A stretch of 64,000 bases of DNA from Diaporthe sp. PMI_573 (GCA_021399435.1 JAJTUP010000011.1:1178001-1242000), one strand, 5' to 3'. Shown: positions 33,525 to 45,027, numbered from the stretch's first letter. A program made the numbers and translations. The notes: generated by a model not told the origin, from the sequence alone.

Positions 33525-36500
33525 CTATAAGCACCTTTTTGGCCGCTTAACAGGCAGGGCAGGTATCGAGGCAACGTAAATAGTATCTAGCACTATCTCT
33601 TTCTCCTCTAACAGAGAGCTAGATAGAGTCGAGAAGGAATCATCTATATTAATGCACGGCGGGGGCACGGCGGAGGCGCAGACCGACTCGGAGGTCTCGA
33701 CTGGTGATGCGCAGTCTAAGCTGGGAGTCGTGCACACAGTGGAGCCGCCTAAGCTCTGTAGTAACAGCCTGTACGATGACCTCTGCTCGTTGTCCTCAAA
33801 GATGGCGGACGAGAGGCAGGCCCCCAGTATGGCGGGGTCGATAAGGGAGAGGTTAAGCATAGGGACGGGTAATAGGGGCGCGGTTCCAGGAGGCGTGGGC
33901 CCATAAGCAGCCCCCTCAGCGTCTAGCCGTCGCACCTTAGAAGGCGGAGCCTGTACCTGCAGTACCACGTAGCTAGGGACGTGGGGGCTGTCGTTCTCAG
34001 CCTTCTGTTTGGTGCCGGCCCTGAGCTGCGGCGCGCCAGCCGACATTGCCGTGGCCTGCTCAATGTCGTAAGCTACAGCCTACAAATAGACAAGCCAGGC
34101 GGTGTAGTCAGTTATAAGAGGAGCCGTGCCGCCCGCCCGTGGGCAGAGCGGACAAGATAGCCCACCACCCGAGCCGCCGTTAAAGTATGCCTTGCGGATG
34201 TGCAGCCCGATCCCTCGGGCCGTAAAGAGGTGGTTACAGAAAGGACACTGTGCAGTAGGGAAAAGGCCATGCCTGTTAGTCTGGTGGGTGACCCAGGACC
34301 TCAGGTCGAGCTCGCTCTCTCCTAGGCAGACGGTATATGCAACGGTACCTACGTAGGAGGTTACCACGCCTCTATGATACATATAGAAATGATACAGGAA
34401 GGATTTTGGTTTAAGGTTACATAGGCAGAATGTGTATATGATTTGATTAGCGGCCTAGGCCCCTTCCAGCGGTGCCTTGGGCTATTCTGGAGGTGCGGTT
34501 AGGCTGAGGCCAGAGGGGAAATTTGGGGCGTGCTCCCTACCGTGCCTCCACTCCATGTGGTTGCTAAACTCCGACAGGCTGTTGGTGGTCTCCCTGCAGA
34601 GGGGGTAGGGATACGGGTAGAACAGGGCGGCCTTGTGCTTCATTGCGTGCCTCGTCATCTCCACGCGCCGGGCGTATTTCTTGCCATAGATGAGATACAT
34701 AGACCGCTTTCTAGCAGGGAGCTACAGGGCGGTAGGCCTGCCCTTGCGAGCAGCCTAGTCTTCTAGCGACGGGCTCCTACTTAGCAGGGAGATTGTGCTT
34801 AGGCTACCAAAGAGGTAATACATTAGCTAGTTTATAGCTCTGATAGCCTACATCTCTGCCTAGGCATCATAGTTTATCCCTACCACCCAGGCCTCTATAA
34901 GACTACTGATGTCAAGTATGTCATGTACCCGTTTACCCAGGCAGTACTCCAGCTCTGCCTTGAGCTGCGGCCCCTGTAGACCTGCCTGGCGGGATTGCTG
35001 CTTCTCCTTAAAATAGATACCCTGCCAGTATAGGATTGCAAGCTCTTCTAGACGCTTCCGGTGAGACCTGAGTTTTTATGACGCCTTCTGTATCTCCTTC
35101 TATTATCCTCCCCCGCTCTAAAGCACCAGTAATATTTCTCTAAGCTTTGCTGTATCCTTTTGTACCTCCATTTCGAGCCTCTGTGCTTTGGTTATATAGT
35201 AGGGAGCATTGGGATCGAAGTTGTCCCAGCCATGGCTAAGGTACTTAAATAGGGCCTTATTATCTCCAGCAAGTTCCCTAAAGGCAGCGCCCTACAAGTC
35301 TTGACTTATGCGCTGGGCTTGGTAGCTCTGGACGTTAATTTTGAAGGTATGGCTAAGGAGCCAGAGTTTCGTGGATATAGGCATCCTATAGCTATATATA
35401 TAGCGAGTTAGACATTGTGGAGGCAAAGATAGTGGTAGGAGAAAGGGTAATAAAGGCATACTTACTTACCCTTAAAGTTCGCCCCTATACCGACTTGCAA
35501 GAAGTATAGTCAAGGCGGGTTTTGTAAGCTAGATACAATATAGAGGCGTTTAAAATAGTTATAGAAGGCATTGCATTTTATATTGCAAATATACTAGTCT
35601 AAAAACTCCTGCTTCTACCTAAGCGGTATGGAGGTTTTATTATTAACTATAGGCCGATTTAGCATGTTTTTAACAGAGCTAAAGCCAGCTTTAAAGGCAC
35701 CTTTAAATAGGGCCAGGGCAGCAATAAGATAGGTTAAGTCGAGAAGAAGTGTCGGTATTAACGTTACGGGAAACGAGAAGCTATAACAGCTGTGAGTCAG
35801 CTTTGTTAGAGGTGAGGCCCAGCCACGACAAGTAGGGGACTTACTAGTTATTATTAGATCTTACCACTACCCTCTACCTAAGCTTGTTAAAATAGAGGGT
35901 TAGGTTAGCGTGTAGCCGGCGTATGTTTGCCTTAGATTTATCCATAATAAGGAAAAGCTTAAAGTATTTCTATCTAATTATTTCTAACATACCTAGCCGG
36001 CAGCTAGAGATATACAGGATGATAATGTAGATATATACAGCAACTTAGTTACGGGGCAATATTAGGATATTATCAGCGTGCTCCTATAAAGTATAGAGGA
36101 GGCGCCCGATATTCTTACACCTAGCACCGACCTTCTTATACTTGCTATCTAGTATAAGGCCAAAGTTATCCTTAAGATCTGTTTTAATTCACTATGCGGG
36201 TGTTAGCTGAGCTATATTGGGGGTCTCGGTATATACGGGTAGGGACCTAGACAAACCCTACCTTAGTAACCATCGTGGCTAGGCCGGTGTCTTGGGCACC
36301 AGCAGGCTCTTAATGTCAGGTAAGGACGAAAACTTGCCCCATTAACGCGACCTTTTTATTTAGTTACATCTATACAGCCGCGACAAGGCTCTTCTAGCAA
36401 GTATTTACAGCATTAACTATAGTTAGGGTCTGCTCTTCCTACGTCTCTTCCAGGCCCTAGACGGGCCTAGTCTACTCTAATGTAAGGATAAGGAAGGTAA

Positions 36501-36968
36501 GGTAGTTCTTATAGAGGGCCATTACCTCCCCCTGCTCCTTGAGGTTATCCCCGGCTATCCACTCCCATACATTATCTCGGAGGACAGTATCTATTTTTTT
36601 CTGGTACTTGATAAACCTGTAGGCACTAGGTCGAAATTAGTTAGCAGTAGATTATACTAGGCTAGGGGGAGGTTTTGGGGGGGGGGGCAATGTCGAGTGG
36701 CATACTCCTCCCAGTTTAGCATTACCCTCCTATAGTTGTCTTCGGTTATTTCGGCGATGGCATGGGACAGGACAATCAGCTTTCTTAGGAGGTTATTAAA
36801 GTTCTCTACCGCGCCTTGGGTATTTTCCGCGGTAAACCGTGATTTTCTAATCCGGTTCTTGTGTTTCCCCATGGCCGCGGGTCTATAGGAGGGAGGTGGT
36901 GCTGCAGGAGAGGTCGAGAGGGGAGGTGGTGCAGGAGGGGAAGTGGAAGGTAGAGGGCGAGAGGGCAA
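33525..36968 (-). pseudogene. DUF3435-like tyrosine recombinase relic with C2H2 zinc fingers
   Basis: Minus-strand relic, probable start at MGKHKNRIRKSRFTAEN (36872); the open frame begins at 36968. Reading downward: an N-terminal helical region with YRRVMLNWEEYA; a frameshift at an 11-base G run (36677-36687); then KIDTVLRDNVWEWIAGDN; then LYISSCRLGMLEI near 36000, in place of the first catalytic Arg motif. Near 35300-35360, LLSHTFKINVQSYQAQRIS resembles the DUF3435 His...Tyr end motif, followed by DPNAPYYIT and a coiled-coil-like basic region. C2H2/Cys-His segments follow at about 34545-34598 and 34155-34250 and an open tail to 33525. Most stops are TAG/TAA. DUF3435 proteins are the captains of Starship elements. 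The assignment is by motif pattern only. Confidence 0.62.
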
Positions 36969-37625
36969 GAGGGCGAGAGGGCGCGGGATAAGGCGAGGGC
37001 ATCAGTTGTAAGGGAGACAGCCTGGAGGAGAATAATGAGGGATGAGGGATGAGGATGAGGACCAAGTCGAGGCCGGAGCCAAAGGGGCCTGGCACTATCT
37101 TATAAGGTGCAGTGCAGCGCGCAAGGATAGAGCGCGGCCTGCCAGTCGAGGCCAACATGCAGGGCACCCTGCCTGCCCGCGTGAAGCCAAAGCCAGCACG
37201 ATGGCAGAGGCCGCGCGACCCGACCGTAAGCACACGCCCCCGCTGGCTGCGGCGCAGCGGTGCCAGAGCTGGGCGTCGAGGGCCGGCCGTGATGGCGGCC
37301 GGTAAAACGGAGCGCAGACGGAGGGCGGCTCGAGGTGCCGGGCGCTGACGCGTGGCACGGGGCGGCGCGCCCGGAACGGGAGGGCCTTAGTCAGCAGCGA
37401 AAGGTGCCGTGATTTTTGGACTCCGCTGAAAGCCTTACAATATGCGCTATCACACGCATGGGAGTCGCTCATCATGTTAAAGCGGAAAGAGCAACAGCAC
37501 GAGTCTGATTAAGATACCAAGACGTGTTATACACAATTCATGATTAATACCTCCTTCAAAGCCTGTCGCAACAATTAAATGTAGCCAACGCAATTCCCAC
37601 CGTTCATTGTGACTCAATTTCGCGC
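36969..37625. other. GC-rich island upstream of the recombinase relic
   Basis: After 24 kb of AT-rich sequence, this stretch is strongly GC-rich up to about 37400, with purine repeats (GAGGGCGAGA, GGGATGAGGA). ORFs in it look like products of base composition, not genes. It could be the promoter side and outer edge of a mobile element that escaped RIP. From 37430 the sequence resembles ordinary intergenic DNA. Confidence 0.5.
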
Positions 37626-39001
37626 TCAACGACCACCCTGCCTCGGACGAACCCGCCAGTCCTGGACCCTCGGGGCTTGACGCTTCTGCACACCAGGCCC
37701 ACGGAGCATCTTGGAACCCTCAAAGTCAAAGCACACCTTACTATCCTCCCCCTGCTCCCCCGCAGGTCGACCAATCATGGTATTTCCTCTATAACAACTG
37801 TCCTCACAGAAAGGATACAGCGTCTTGGTCTCCATATCGCAGTACATGCGAGCCCTGGCGTCGGCAAAGCTGGGGCCCAGAGACCCGTGGCTCTCGCAGA
37901 GGCCCTCGGCCGTCTGGTGCGCGTGGTCATTGATGACTAGGACGTTGGCGAATTTCTCGGGGATGCTTGAGCCTCGGCGAACGTTTGGGGCTGGCTGGCT
38001 TGGGTCCTGGGCTTGCTTCTGCTGGCGGTGCTGCTGGTGCTCGTCTTGTTTGGCCCCGGCTTCTTGTCGTTTGTTGACTTTCGCCGGTGGTTTAACTGTC
38101 ATGGTCGTCGTGATGAAGGTTTCTGTCGTTGTGGATGATTCGGGAATCGTGGTGACGCTTGGCGGTGTGGGTGCTTCTGTGCTGGAACTGTCTTCTGGGT
38201 CTGTTGTCGTGGGCTCCGCCGTGGGCTCTTCCGTGGGCTCTTTTGTCGGCTTTGTCGTCGGCTCTATCGTAGGTTCAGTCGTAGGCTCAGTCGTAGGCTG
38301 CTCAGTTGTCGACGGCTCAGACGTCGTCTTCTCCGTAGTGGTATAATGGCTCGTCGGGACAATGCTCGGCTGGTTTTGAATCTCACCCGCCCGCAGTACG
38401 AGCTGCTGAGGATCATGATTCTTGTACAACCTGAACGACCGGGTATCACACATGGCCTGGGCACTGGTATTGATACGGCGATCGTAGTCTTCGATTTTCA
38501 TGTCGTGCCAGTTGACATGGAACCCCTGAACGGGCGGGTGTGTTTCGTTGGTTCCTGGAGGATAGGGCTCAAATCGTTTTGGGTCCCAATTGTAGACCCA
38601 TAGGCAGTCTGGAGTGTAGTCATCACTGCCAGGGACAGTCGTTCCGCTGTCTACATCATACCATTAGAACATCAACAACACGCATAAAGATCTCGGAATG
38701 AGAATTGCGCTCGAGACACTTACAATACCATTGAGCACCCCACTTTTCGCAGGCTCGGCCCCATCCTCCAGACCAGGCATACCTGGGTCCTTGAGATGGC
38801 CAGTGAATACTGGCCCAAGCAATACTTGTCTTTGTCAGTCACAAGATATCTTTCATACAGGGTTACGGCGGAGGATATCAGATTTCGTCGTAGGCTAAGA
38901 GTGTGATTTCTCAAGGATCTGGTGCAGGTATAGTGATGAAGTGAGCTAGCCCTACAGCATAGCTTACCAAATAGAATTATCCAGGCTGTTTCCGCTCCCA
39001 T
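37626..39001 (-). CDS. Thr/Pro-rich mucin-like protein, function unknown
   Basis: A consistent three-exon model is 39001-38968, 38789-38724 and 38650-37626, giving about 374 residues. The 38651-38723 intron (GTAAGT...GATGTAG) is well supported because it joins YAWSGGWGRACEKWGAQWY to YSGTTVPGSDDYTPDCLWVY. The first exon is uncertain. The N-terminal part is rich in Trp and Tyr with a few Cys. A long linker of Thr-Glu-Pro repeats (TTEPTTEPT-type) follows, of the kind heavily O-glycosylated in wall or secreted proteins. A KR-containing segment follows, and a C-terminal part with spaced cysteines (YCDMETKTLYPFCEDSCYRG). I do not recognise the family. The Cys pattern and linker point to an extracellular protein (inference); a clear signal peptide is not visible in this model. 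Confidence 0.65.
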
Positions 39002-39279
39002 GATTACCTGAGAAGAGAGTATAGCGCCCCTCATTCGAATCTGCTTGAGGGACTACCATATTATTTGTGTCACCTGCCGAAAGGCCCTATTCGTTGATCT
39101 GCATCCATTATAAACAACCGTGAGCAGCCTGAAGGCCCATTTGCGAAGCAAAGTCAACCGCATTTCCAGCAGAAGCGTTCAAATCACGCGGGGGTTATAA
39201 AGCTTGGGTTGACGGGCTGGCGATCAGCCCTTGGTCATGATCTCACGTCACTCGCGTGTAGACAAGCCTTACATTGTCC

Positions 39280-39591
39280 CTACTGATCCCTGGTAATATG
39301 CACTGGTTTATCCGAGGAGCTTACATCATTGTGAATGGATTCCCCCAGAAGGTCGCCCCACTGGCTGTAGACGCGAGCGTCAGGCATTATGCCACCTGCG
39401 CCAGGTGTGCCATCTTCGGCATCAACTCCGGCGGCTATCCATATGGTAGAAGGGCTGCTCTCGGAGCGGGAAGCAAACCTGAGAGACCGGCGAGGGTGCC
39501 CTGAGAAGCATTCTGGGCCGAAGTCGACCACACCGAGGGTGCCCGCGACCTGGCCTGACGCGGTGTCGAAGAGACCCAGGGCTTGAGCCAT
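39280..39591 (-). CDS. small hypothetical ORF, uncertain
   Basis: 103-residue open frame from ATG to stop with mixed, protein-like composition (MAQALGLFDTASGQVAGTLG at the start). I recognise no family and no intron signals joining it to neighbours. A longer overlapping ORF on the same strand (39435-39848) is Ser/Arg-rich and looks like a frame shadow. It may be a fragment of a gene or chance. Confidence 0.2.
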   Translation of the reverse strand: MAQALGLFDTASGQVAGTLGVVDFGPECFSGHPRRSLRFASRSESSPSTIWIAAGVDAEDGTPGAGGIMPDARVYSQWGDLLGESIHNDVSSSDKPVHITRDQ

Positions 39592-39962
39592 TGTTGAGTT
39601 GTTTGCAAGCTTGGTCGCCTGCCAGAGGACGGCTGGGACGGAGAAGAGCAGAATCTACGGCCCAGGTCCTCATCGAGCTGTTGTGGCCGAGGTCCACATC
39701 TAAGTACCTCATCGCGCAGTGCGATTATGCTATTAATGAACATTATCCCAATGAGCAGTGGTTCCAGGACCACATCACAAGGGCGATGCTGCAAGAAGCC
39801 GCTCATGATGCTCAAGTCAACATTCACTAAAGCATGCGGTTCATACAAGTGCGGCGCCGACTCGCGATGAATATTGATGGATAGTATGTGCGAATGCCCT
39901 CATTCAATGCCGATCCTGCCCCTGGAGCAGACGGTTCCAGACCGCCCACGCGCCTTTTTATC

Positions 39963-40032
39963 GCTAGAGATCAGAGCGGGCTTTGCCCACTCTTTTCCTT
40001 ATATAGTAGCTCCAAATGCATGTCATTCTAGT
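39963..40032 (+). repeat. short dispersed repeat, copy 2
   Basis: Core AGAGCGGGCTTTGCC within a block similar to 8477-8540, in the same orientation. Confidence 0.55.
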
Positions 40033-41746
40033 GTAGTACTCACACATGGTAGCACGGACATAGTGGTGGATGGTTCACTAAGCCTTGCTACTGTGACATG
40101 CGCTAAGAAGAAGCTCTGGAGCCGGAGCATCGCTAAGCCCTAAGCTTGGGATCTACCTGACTCAACTGCGAGATGACAGCTGATGCCGAAAATGTGATGG
40201 TTGTGCGAGGGACTCCGGGGCATCTTGGTTCAATGGTTGTTTTACTCGGCCAACATCGCATCCCTTGCATGAGACCTCGTCTTGTACAGTCATTTGGAAA
40301 TGCTCTGCCTCTCGGCAATTGACAAGCTAAAGACAGGCAGGAATTGCCGGGACTACCTGGGTGAGCACATTAGGTGGATCGGTATATTGCACGGAGATCA
40401 CCGCCCCTTCAGCTAGAGCACGTCACATCGAGCTAGTAGGCACGGGTAGAAAGCGTAGACCGAGGCTTCAGAGCAGCTGCACTGACTGCACTGGCACGTA
40501 GCAACGCACGGAGCGAGCAGATGTAGGTGGACATGATATCGGATCAGCAGAGAAAATGCTCCGACTCTGGGGTTCCCATACAGAAACCATGTGGGCCGTT
40601 TGTGGCTCGAGGACGCCGATCTGAAGAAGCATGTGGCTCCCGTTGCCTCCATACTAGATGGCTGTCACCCATTGACACCGGGACTGTGGCTTGACGTGCT
40701 GCCAGTGTGGCCCTGCACGTCAGATGCAGGTACCAGATGCAAGGTAAGATCTCGCGAATCCGGGGCACTGGTCCGGGGCACTGCGCCGCAGGCGGCCTGC
40801 AGCTTTGGGGCCGAGACATCGCAGACGGATGCGGTGGCAGGCCTTGGCTTGGGACCCGGGTCGACCCCCGAACTCCTGAAATAACATGGCAGACGTGACC
40901 AAGACCAGTTAGGCTAGCCGACTGGATGTGACTGACCGTCTGCTGTGGTAGTGTGCCAGGTCCAGGGCTTCCTATACAGGTGAAGCGCGGGACGGGGCGA
41001 CTTGCAGATGAAGCAGAAGCTGTGGCTTGTGCAAGCGAGATTTAGAAGGGGTGCAGGCCTAGTCTCGTTTGTAATCCCATGCGGAGACGGTTCTGTCGGC
41101 ATCGCGAAGCGTGGTCAGCCTAGGAGGCGGAATTTTCATGTATATATATACATACATACATTCCCACATGCTCAGAGAATCTAGATAGATGGTCATGTGC
41201 ATCGGCATCAGCAGTGTCGGTCGACATTTCAGCTGCGAGTTTAAACTCTGGAATGCTGCAGCTGGGCGCAGATCACTTGTCTCAACTCGAGCCGTCACTG
41301 GCAGACAGACCCGATCGTCAGGGGTCTCCCATTCCGGGACAAATAAAAATGGGGGCGAGGCCGTTGCTTGCACGGTGGACCGAAATTGGGCTGAGCCCGA
41401 CCCTGGATCTGCCTTTGATTAACCTGAAACCGTGCGAGCAAAGCAGACGGACAGATAGATGGTCAATGGTCAGAGGGCGGGCCAGACAGGGCCAGTCTCG
41501 TCGAGAGCAGAGCGAGAGAATCAGGAAGGGTTAGAGAGGGAAACGTGGTGGGCAAACCCAGCCCAGAACTATCTGACGCATGAAAATAGTCACGCCGTCG
41601 CCAACGAGCAGACGAGCTGGGGGCAGCGGGTTCTTGTTTGCCGAATCGAGGATGGATTTTGAGAATTTGATTGCATGACCTGGTCCCCACGCCACCCCTG
41701 AATCCTCACTTCGGAATTCGATCATTCGTCCTGGGATCCCATTCCT

Positions 41747-41782
41747 CCTCCCACGCCTCCCACGCCTCCCACGCCTTCCGCG
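41747..41782 (+). repeat. 9-base tandem repeat CCTCCCACG
   Basis: Three exact units (41747-41773) and one diverged unit (CCTTCCGCG). It lies in the pyrimidine-rich upstream region of the gene at 42258, where CT-rich tracts are common in fungal promoters. Confidence 0.75.
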
Positions 41783-42257
41783 TCCGTTCCCAGTCCTGCG
41801 CATGCAACCACACACACTGCACTTTCCATCTCATGCATCTGTTTCGCCCGTCCGTTCCCGTCGTCCACCACCAACCACGCTCAACAACTCATGTCGTGAA
41901 TTGACTTTGCCCGGCATCAACGCAATTGATCTGATCTTCGCATCCGGTGCCATGAGGCATTCCCATTTTCTGCATACGCAATAGCAGTAACCCACACTCC
42001 TTCGTTTTCTCTCTTCTCAATCGCACGAATCTTCTCATTCTGTCCACTCCTTCCCGCCTTTTTGCACAACCCTACGCTCCTTTCCTTGCGTCTACCCCTG
42101 AATCGTGTCCGTCCACTCTGTGAATATTGATCGAGACGAGACGACAAGACGAGACATCCGCCAGAAGATAACTCAAAACCGAGTAAAGACAACAAAAAAC
42201 ACAGCTTATATAAAAAACTGCCCAGCACAGCCCGTGCAAGGCTTGACCACGCCGACA

Positions 42258-43427
42258 ATGCCTCCCCAGACCCAAACCCGCGTCAGATCCCGCTCGTCGG
42301 TCGAGCACATCTTCGACCTGGTCGAGGGCCTCGACGAGGACCAGCTGCACAACCTGCTGGACGAGCTGAACAGCACCACCGACACCAACGTGCCCGTCTC
42401 CAAGGGCGTCGAGTACTTCGAGGAGCAGAGGCTGGCGCGGGCGCAGCAAAAAGTCCTGCGCGCCACGCCCTCCTTCCTCAACTCGCCCCACGAGCCCGTC
42501 GACTGGCCCCGCCAGAAGCCCAGGCCCGTGAGCGGCTCGCAATGGCGCCAGAACATGCGCGTCGTGTCGACGCCCTACGGCCAGCTGGGTAGACACCAGA
42601 CGGAGCCCATCAGCCCTCCCCTGACAGCCAGCCCGCCATCGAGCCCGCCCCTCAGCCCGCCCCTCAGCCACGGAGAGAGCCCCCTCAGCCCACGGCGCAC
42701 CGTGACCACCCCGATATTGCCCATGGAGAAGTCGGCAAGGCAAGGCGAGGAGATCCAGTCCATCCCGCTGCAGAAGAGGCCGGCCAGCCCGCCACGGCAC
42801 CTCGACGACGACGACAGCGCGCGGGAGCGCGAGTCCCGGCCCTCGCTGCACGAGTTCGGCGGCTTCAGCTTCGGCCTGGACGGCGCCGCGCCGGAAACGC
42901 CAAAGCAGCAGCAGCTGCAGCCCCCCAGCAACAAGGAAGCCCGCCCCGTCAGCCCACTCTCGTCGTCCACACAGCAAGACGCCACCGCGCCACCGCAGCG
43001 CGCCGACTTCAACCGGATCAGCACCATGCCCCTCCCGAGCCTCGCAGCAGCGGATTCCGTGCACGACCTGCCGCGCCCACGGACATCAACAGGCAACGCG
43101 GCCGCAGACAAGGCCGACGCCTTCTTCAAGCCGCGCGCCTTCCGCCGCATCAGCAGGCCGCAGTTCCTCTCGCCCGCCAACATCCCCGCGCCCGACGCCC
43201 TCGCCGAGCGCCTGTCGCAGTACCTGTTCGACGGCGCCTCGTCGCCGCCGCCGCCATCCGCGGGCTTCAGCTCGATGCTGGCGCCCAGGAAACCCTCCGC
43301 CGAGCTGTCGATGGAGCAGATGCTCAAGGAGCCCTCTGCGCCGGCGCCCAGCAGGACGCTCGTTGTCGGCAAGGTGGAGAAGGAGGTGCCGAGCGTGGGT
43401 ATCTTTGAGGTCCTGACGGAGGGTTAG
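42258..43427 (+). CDS. conserved fungal disordered protein, function unknown
   Basis: Single-exon gene, 389 residues, GC-rich. The start MPPQTQTRVRSRSSVEHIF is chosen over upstream in-frame codons because the upstream part is repetitive and leader-like. Residues about 15-35 (VEHIFDLVEGLDEDQLHNLL) form a predicted acidic helix. The remainder is low-complexity Pro/Ser/Arg-rich, with PPLSPPLSHGESPLSPRR phosphorylation-like motifs and a short ordered segment near the end (ALAERLSQYLFDGASS). No enzyme motif. Proline-directed SP sites suggest kinase control (inference). I do not recognise a named family. Confidence 0.7.
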   Translation: MPPQTQTRVRSRSSVEHIFDLVEGLDEDQLHNLLDELNSTTDTNVPVSKGVEYFEEQRLARAQQKVLRATPSFLNSPHEPVDWPRQKPRPVSGSQWRQNMRVVSTPYGQLGRHQTEPISPPLTASPPSSPPLSPPLSHGESPLSPRRTVTTPILPMEKSARQGEEIQSIPLQKRPASPPRHLDDDDSARERESRPSLHEFGGFSFGLDGAAPETPKQQQLQPPSNKEARPVSPLSSSTQQDATAPPQRADFNRISTMPLPSLAAADSVHDLPRPRTSTGNAAADKADAFFKPRAFRRISRPQFLSPANIPAPDALAERLSQYLFDGASSPPPPSAGFSSMLAPRKPSAELSMEQMLKEPSAPAPSRTLVVGKVEKEVPSVGIFEVLTEG

Positions 43428-45027
43428 AACCAGCGTTGCACTGGGTGGGACGGTGAAGCATTCGGGTTCGGATTCCGGGAACGATAGATCGGTGTGTGTG
43501 GGATCAACCACCGGGGGAAAATGGACGGAGCGGTTTGGCGGCGGTGAAGTGAAGCTGCTTGGCCCCGAGGTCGACGACGAGAAAAAACCTCAAAATGAAC
43601 CCACGGAATCGACTTCCTTTTTTGATCAGTATTGCGTTTTAATCTGCATGCATCGCATGGCGTTGGTGTTTTTTCTCTTTGTTGATATATAAACATGGAG
43701 CAGGCTTCATTGCCCATTTCTTCCTCCTTGTGTGTTTTGTTTGTTTGTATGTGTGTCTCTGTTTGGCCCCGTCTGGCTGGGAGATGAGAGAAAGAAACAA
43801 CACCTGTTTTTCGCTTCGTTTCGATTCGTGGGTTTGGGGTGTGGTCCGTCGTACAGTCAGTCCGTATATATCCGTTTGCGTGGGGCTGTCTGTCCCACGC
43901 AGACTTTGAGCCTTCTAGGTCGGCCGTCAATGAACATTGGATTACGTTGAGAAATAATCATCCTCGCCGTTTCGTGTCGTGTCTTTTTCCCCCCGGGTTT
44001 GTGCACATGTGTGTACATATCAGCGTGGTGTAGCTTCAATGTTGTGTCGTGGTTTGAACTAGGTCCGATTCCTGAAGTCGTCGATGCGGTGACTACAACA
44101 TTTGAGTGGATGAGGGGGGCCCTCGATCCCCCCCTTCTTACTGCTATATTCGGAACATCTTGGTAGGCAGGGTTTCCAGTACATGCAGCCTTTTTCTTTT
44201 GATGTATGCATCTGTATGTATGGCTTGTATTGTCGACGAGTATCGATTGTGGGCACGGATGCGACCCCCAGGGGTTCTTGTACACTTCTTTTACATTTGA
44301 AATGAATCTCAGCATGGCATCGACGGAAGCTGTGTCGCGGGATCTCACTTTTCGCGGCCCCGGTAACCTGTGACTGTCTTCAGAGGCTGCATCACACAAG
44401 AGGATAAGAGATTTAACCTTGGAATTTGGGCAAGCTTGAAGGTTGAGAACCTAAACAGCACTTGCCTTGCGGCTAAGGTCTATAGCCTCTACTTAGGCTC
44501 CAACGGCTTCCCCCAGGTCTTCCCCCTTGATCCAAAAAATTAGGCATAGTCAGAGCACAAAAGGGTACATGGAAAGAACTAAATTAACCTTGTCGAAAAT
44601 TATTGAGCACTAACATACAACTTGGAAATGTAGTCACGCTACCTGTGCCAAGTGCCCATGACCATGCCCAAGTGCGCACGCGGACGTTGAGCGACTAGTT
44701 GGAGCTAAACAGAGAATTGCTGATAAAGTTATAAAGGTTTTGGCATAAATACTAAGCAACAGAGTTAAACTATGTCTGCGTTTGATTTTCGGCCCTATCC
44801 ATCATCGATTGTTTACCATTTTGATTGCGAAGATTACTATACGGATTTGCCACTTTCACCAACCTCAGACCATCACAGCTCCACATCTTGAGGCTACGGG
44901 ATCTCTGCCATCCGTCTCTACTATCCTCCTGTTACCAATCTATCATTTTGCAAGTCCACAACTTATCGCTGTGGGGAATCTTCTCTCGCCCCTGCTTCCA
45001 CCAACATCAGCAGTCCCTTTTTCGACG
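43428..45027. other. intergenic region with transcript tail and promoter
   Basis: Holds the 3' untranslated region of the upstream gene and the promoter of the F-box gene. TG-rich microsatellite-like sequence occurs near 43720-43760. The ORFs are short and show no family. An open frame extends upstream of 45028 to 44782 in phase with the F-box gene, but it reads like a leader. Confidence 0.45.

Larger units (their letters stand above)
39592..42257. other. long intergenic region
   Basis: About 2.7 kb without a convincing gene. It contains the second copy of the short dispersed repeat (39963-40032), a TATATATACATACATA microsatellite near 41140-41160, and a pyrimidine-rich promoter-like region before the gene at 42258. 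Many ORFs of 60-100 codons occur on both strands but none shows family features. Confidence 0.45.

Noticed and set aside
37042..37475. Several overlapping ORFs in the GC-rich island
   Set aside because: Arg/Ala/Pro-rich products on both strands, as expected from GC-rich DNA without stops; no family.
37400..37625. Missing 3' part of the P450 on the far side of the block
   Set aside because: No ExxR, heme-cysteine or other P450 segment is readable here, so the block cannot be shown to be a simple insertion into the P450.
40500..41700. Chain of ORFs of 60-106 codons on both strands
   Set aside because: No splice-compatible series, no motif, and no consistent frame; treated as intergenic.
42072..43064. 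330-codon minus-strand ORF opposite the gene at 42258
   Set aside because: It is a GC-composition shadow: Gly/Arg/Leu-rich without domains, while the plus strand has the better codon use and family-like start.
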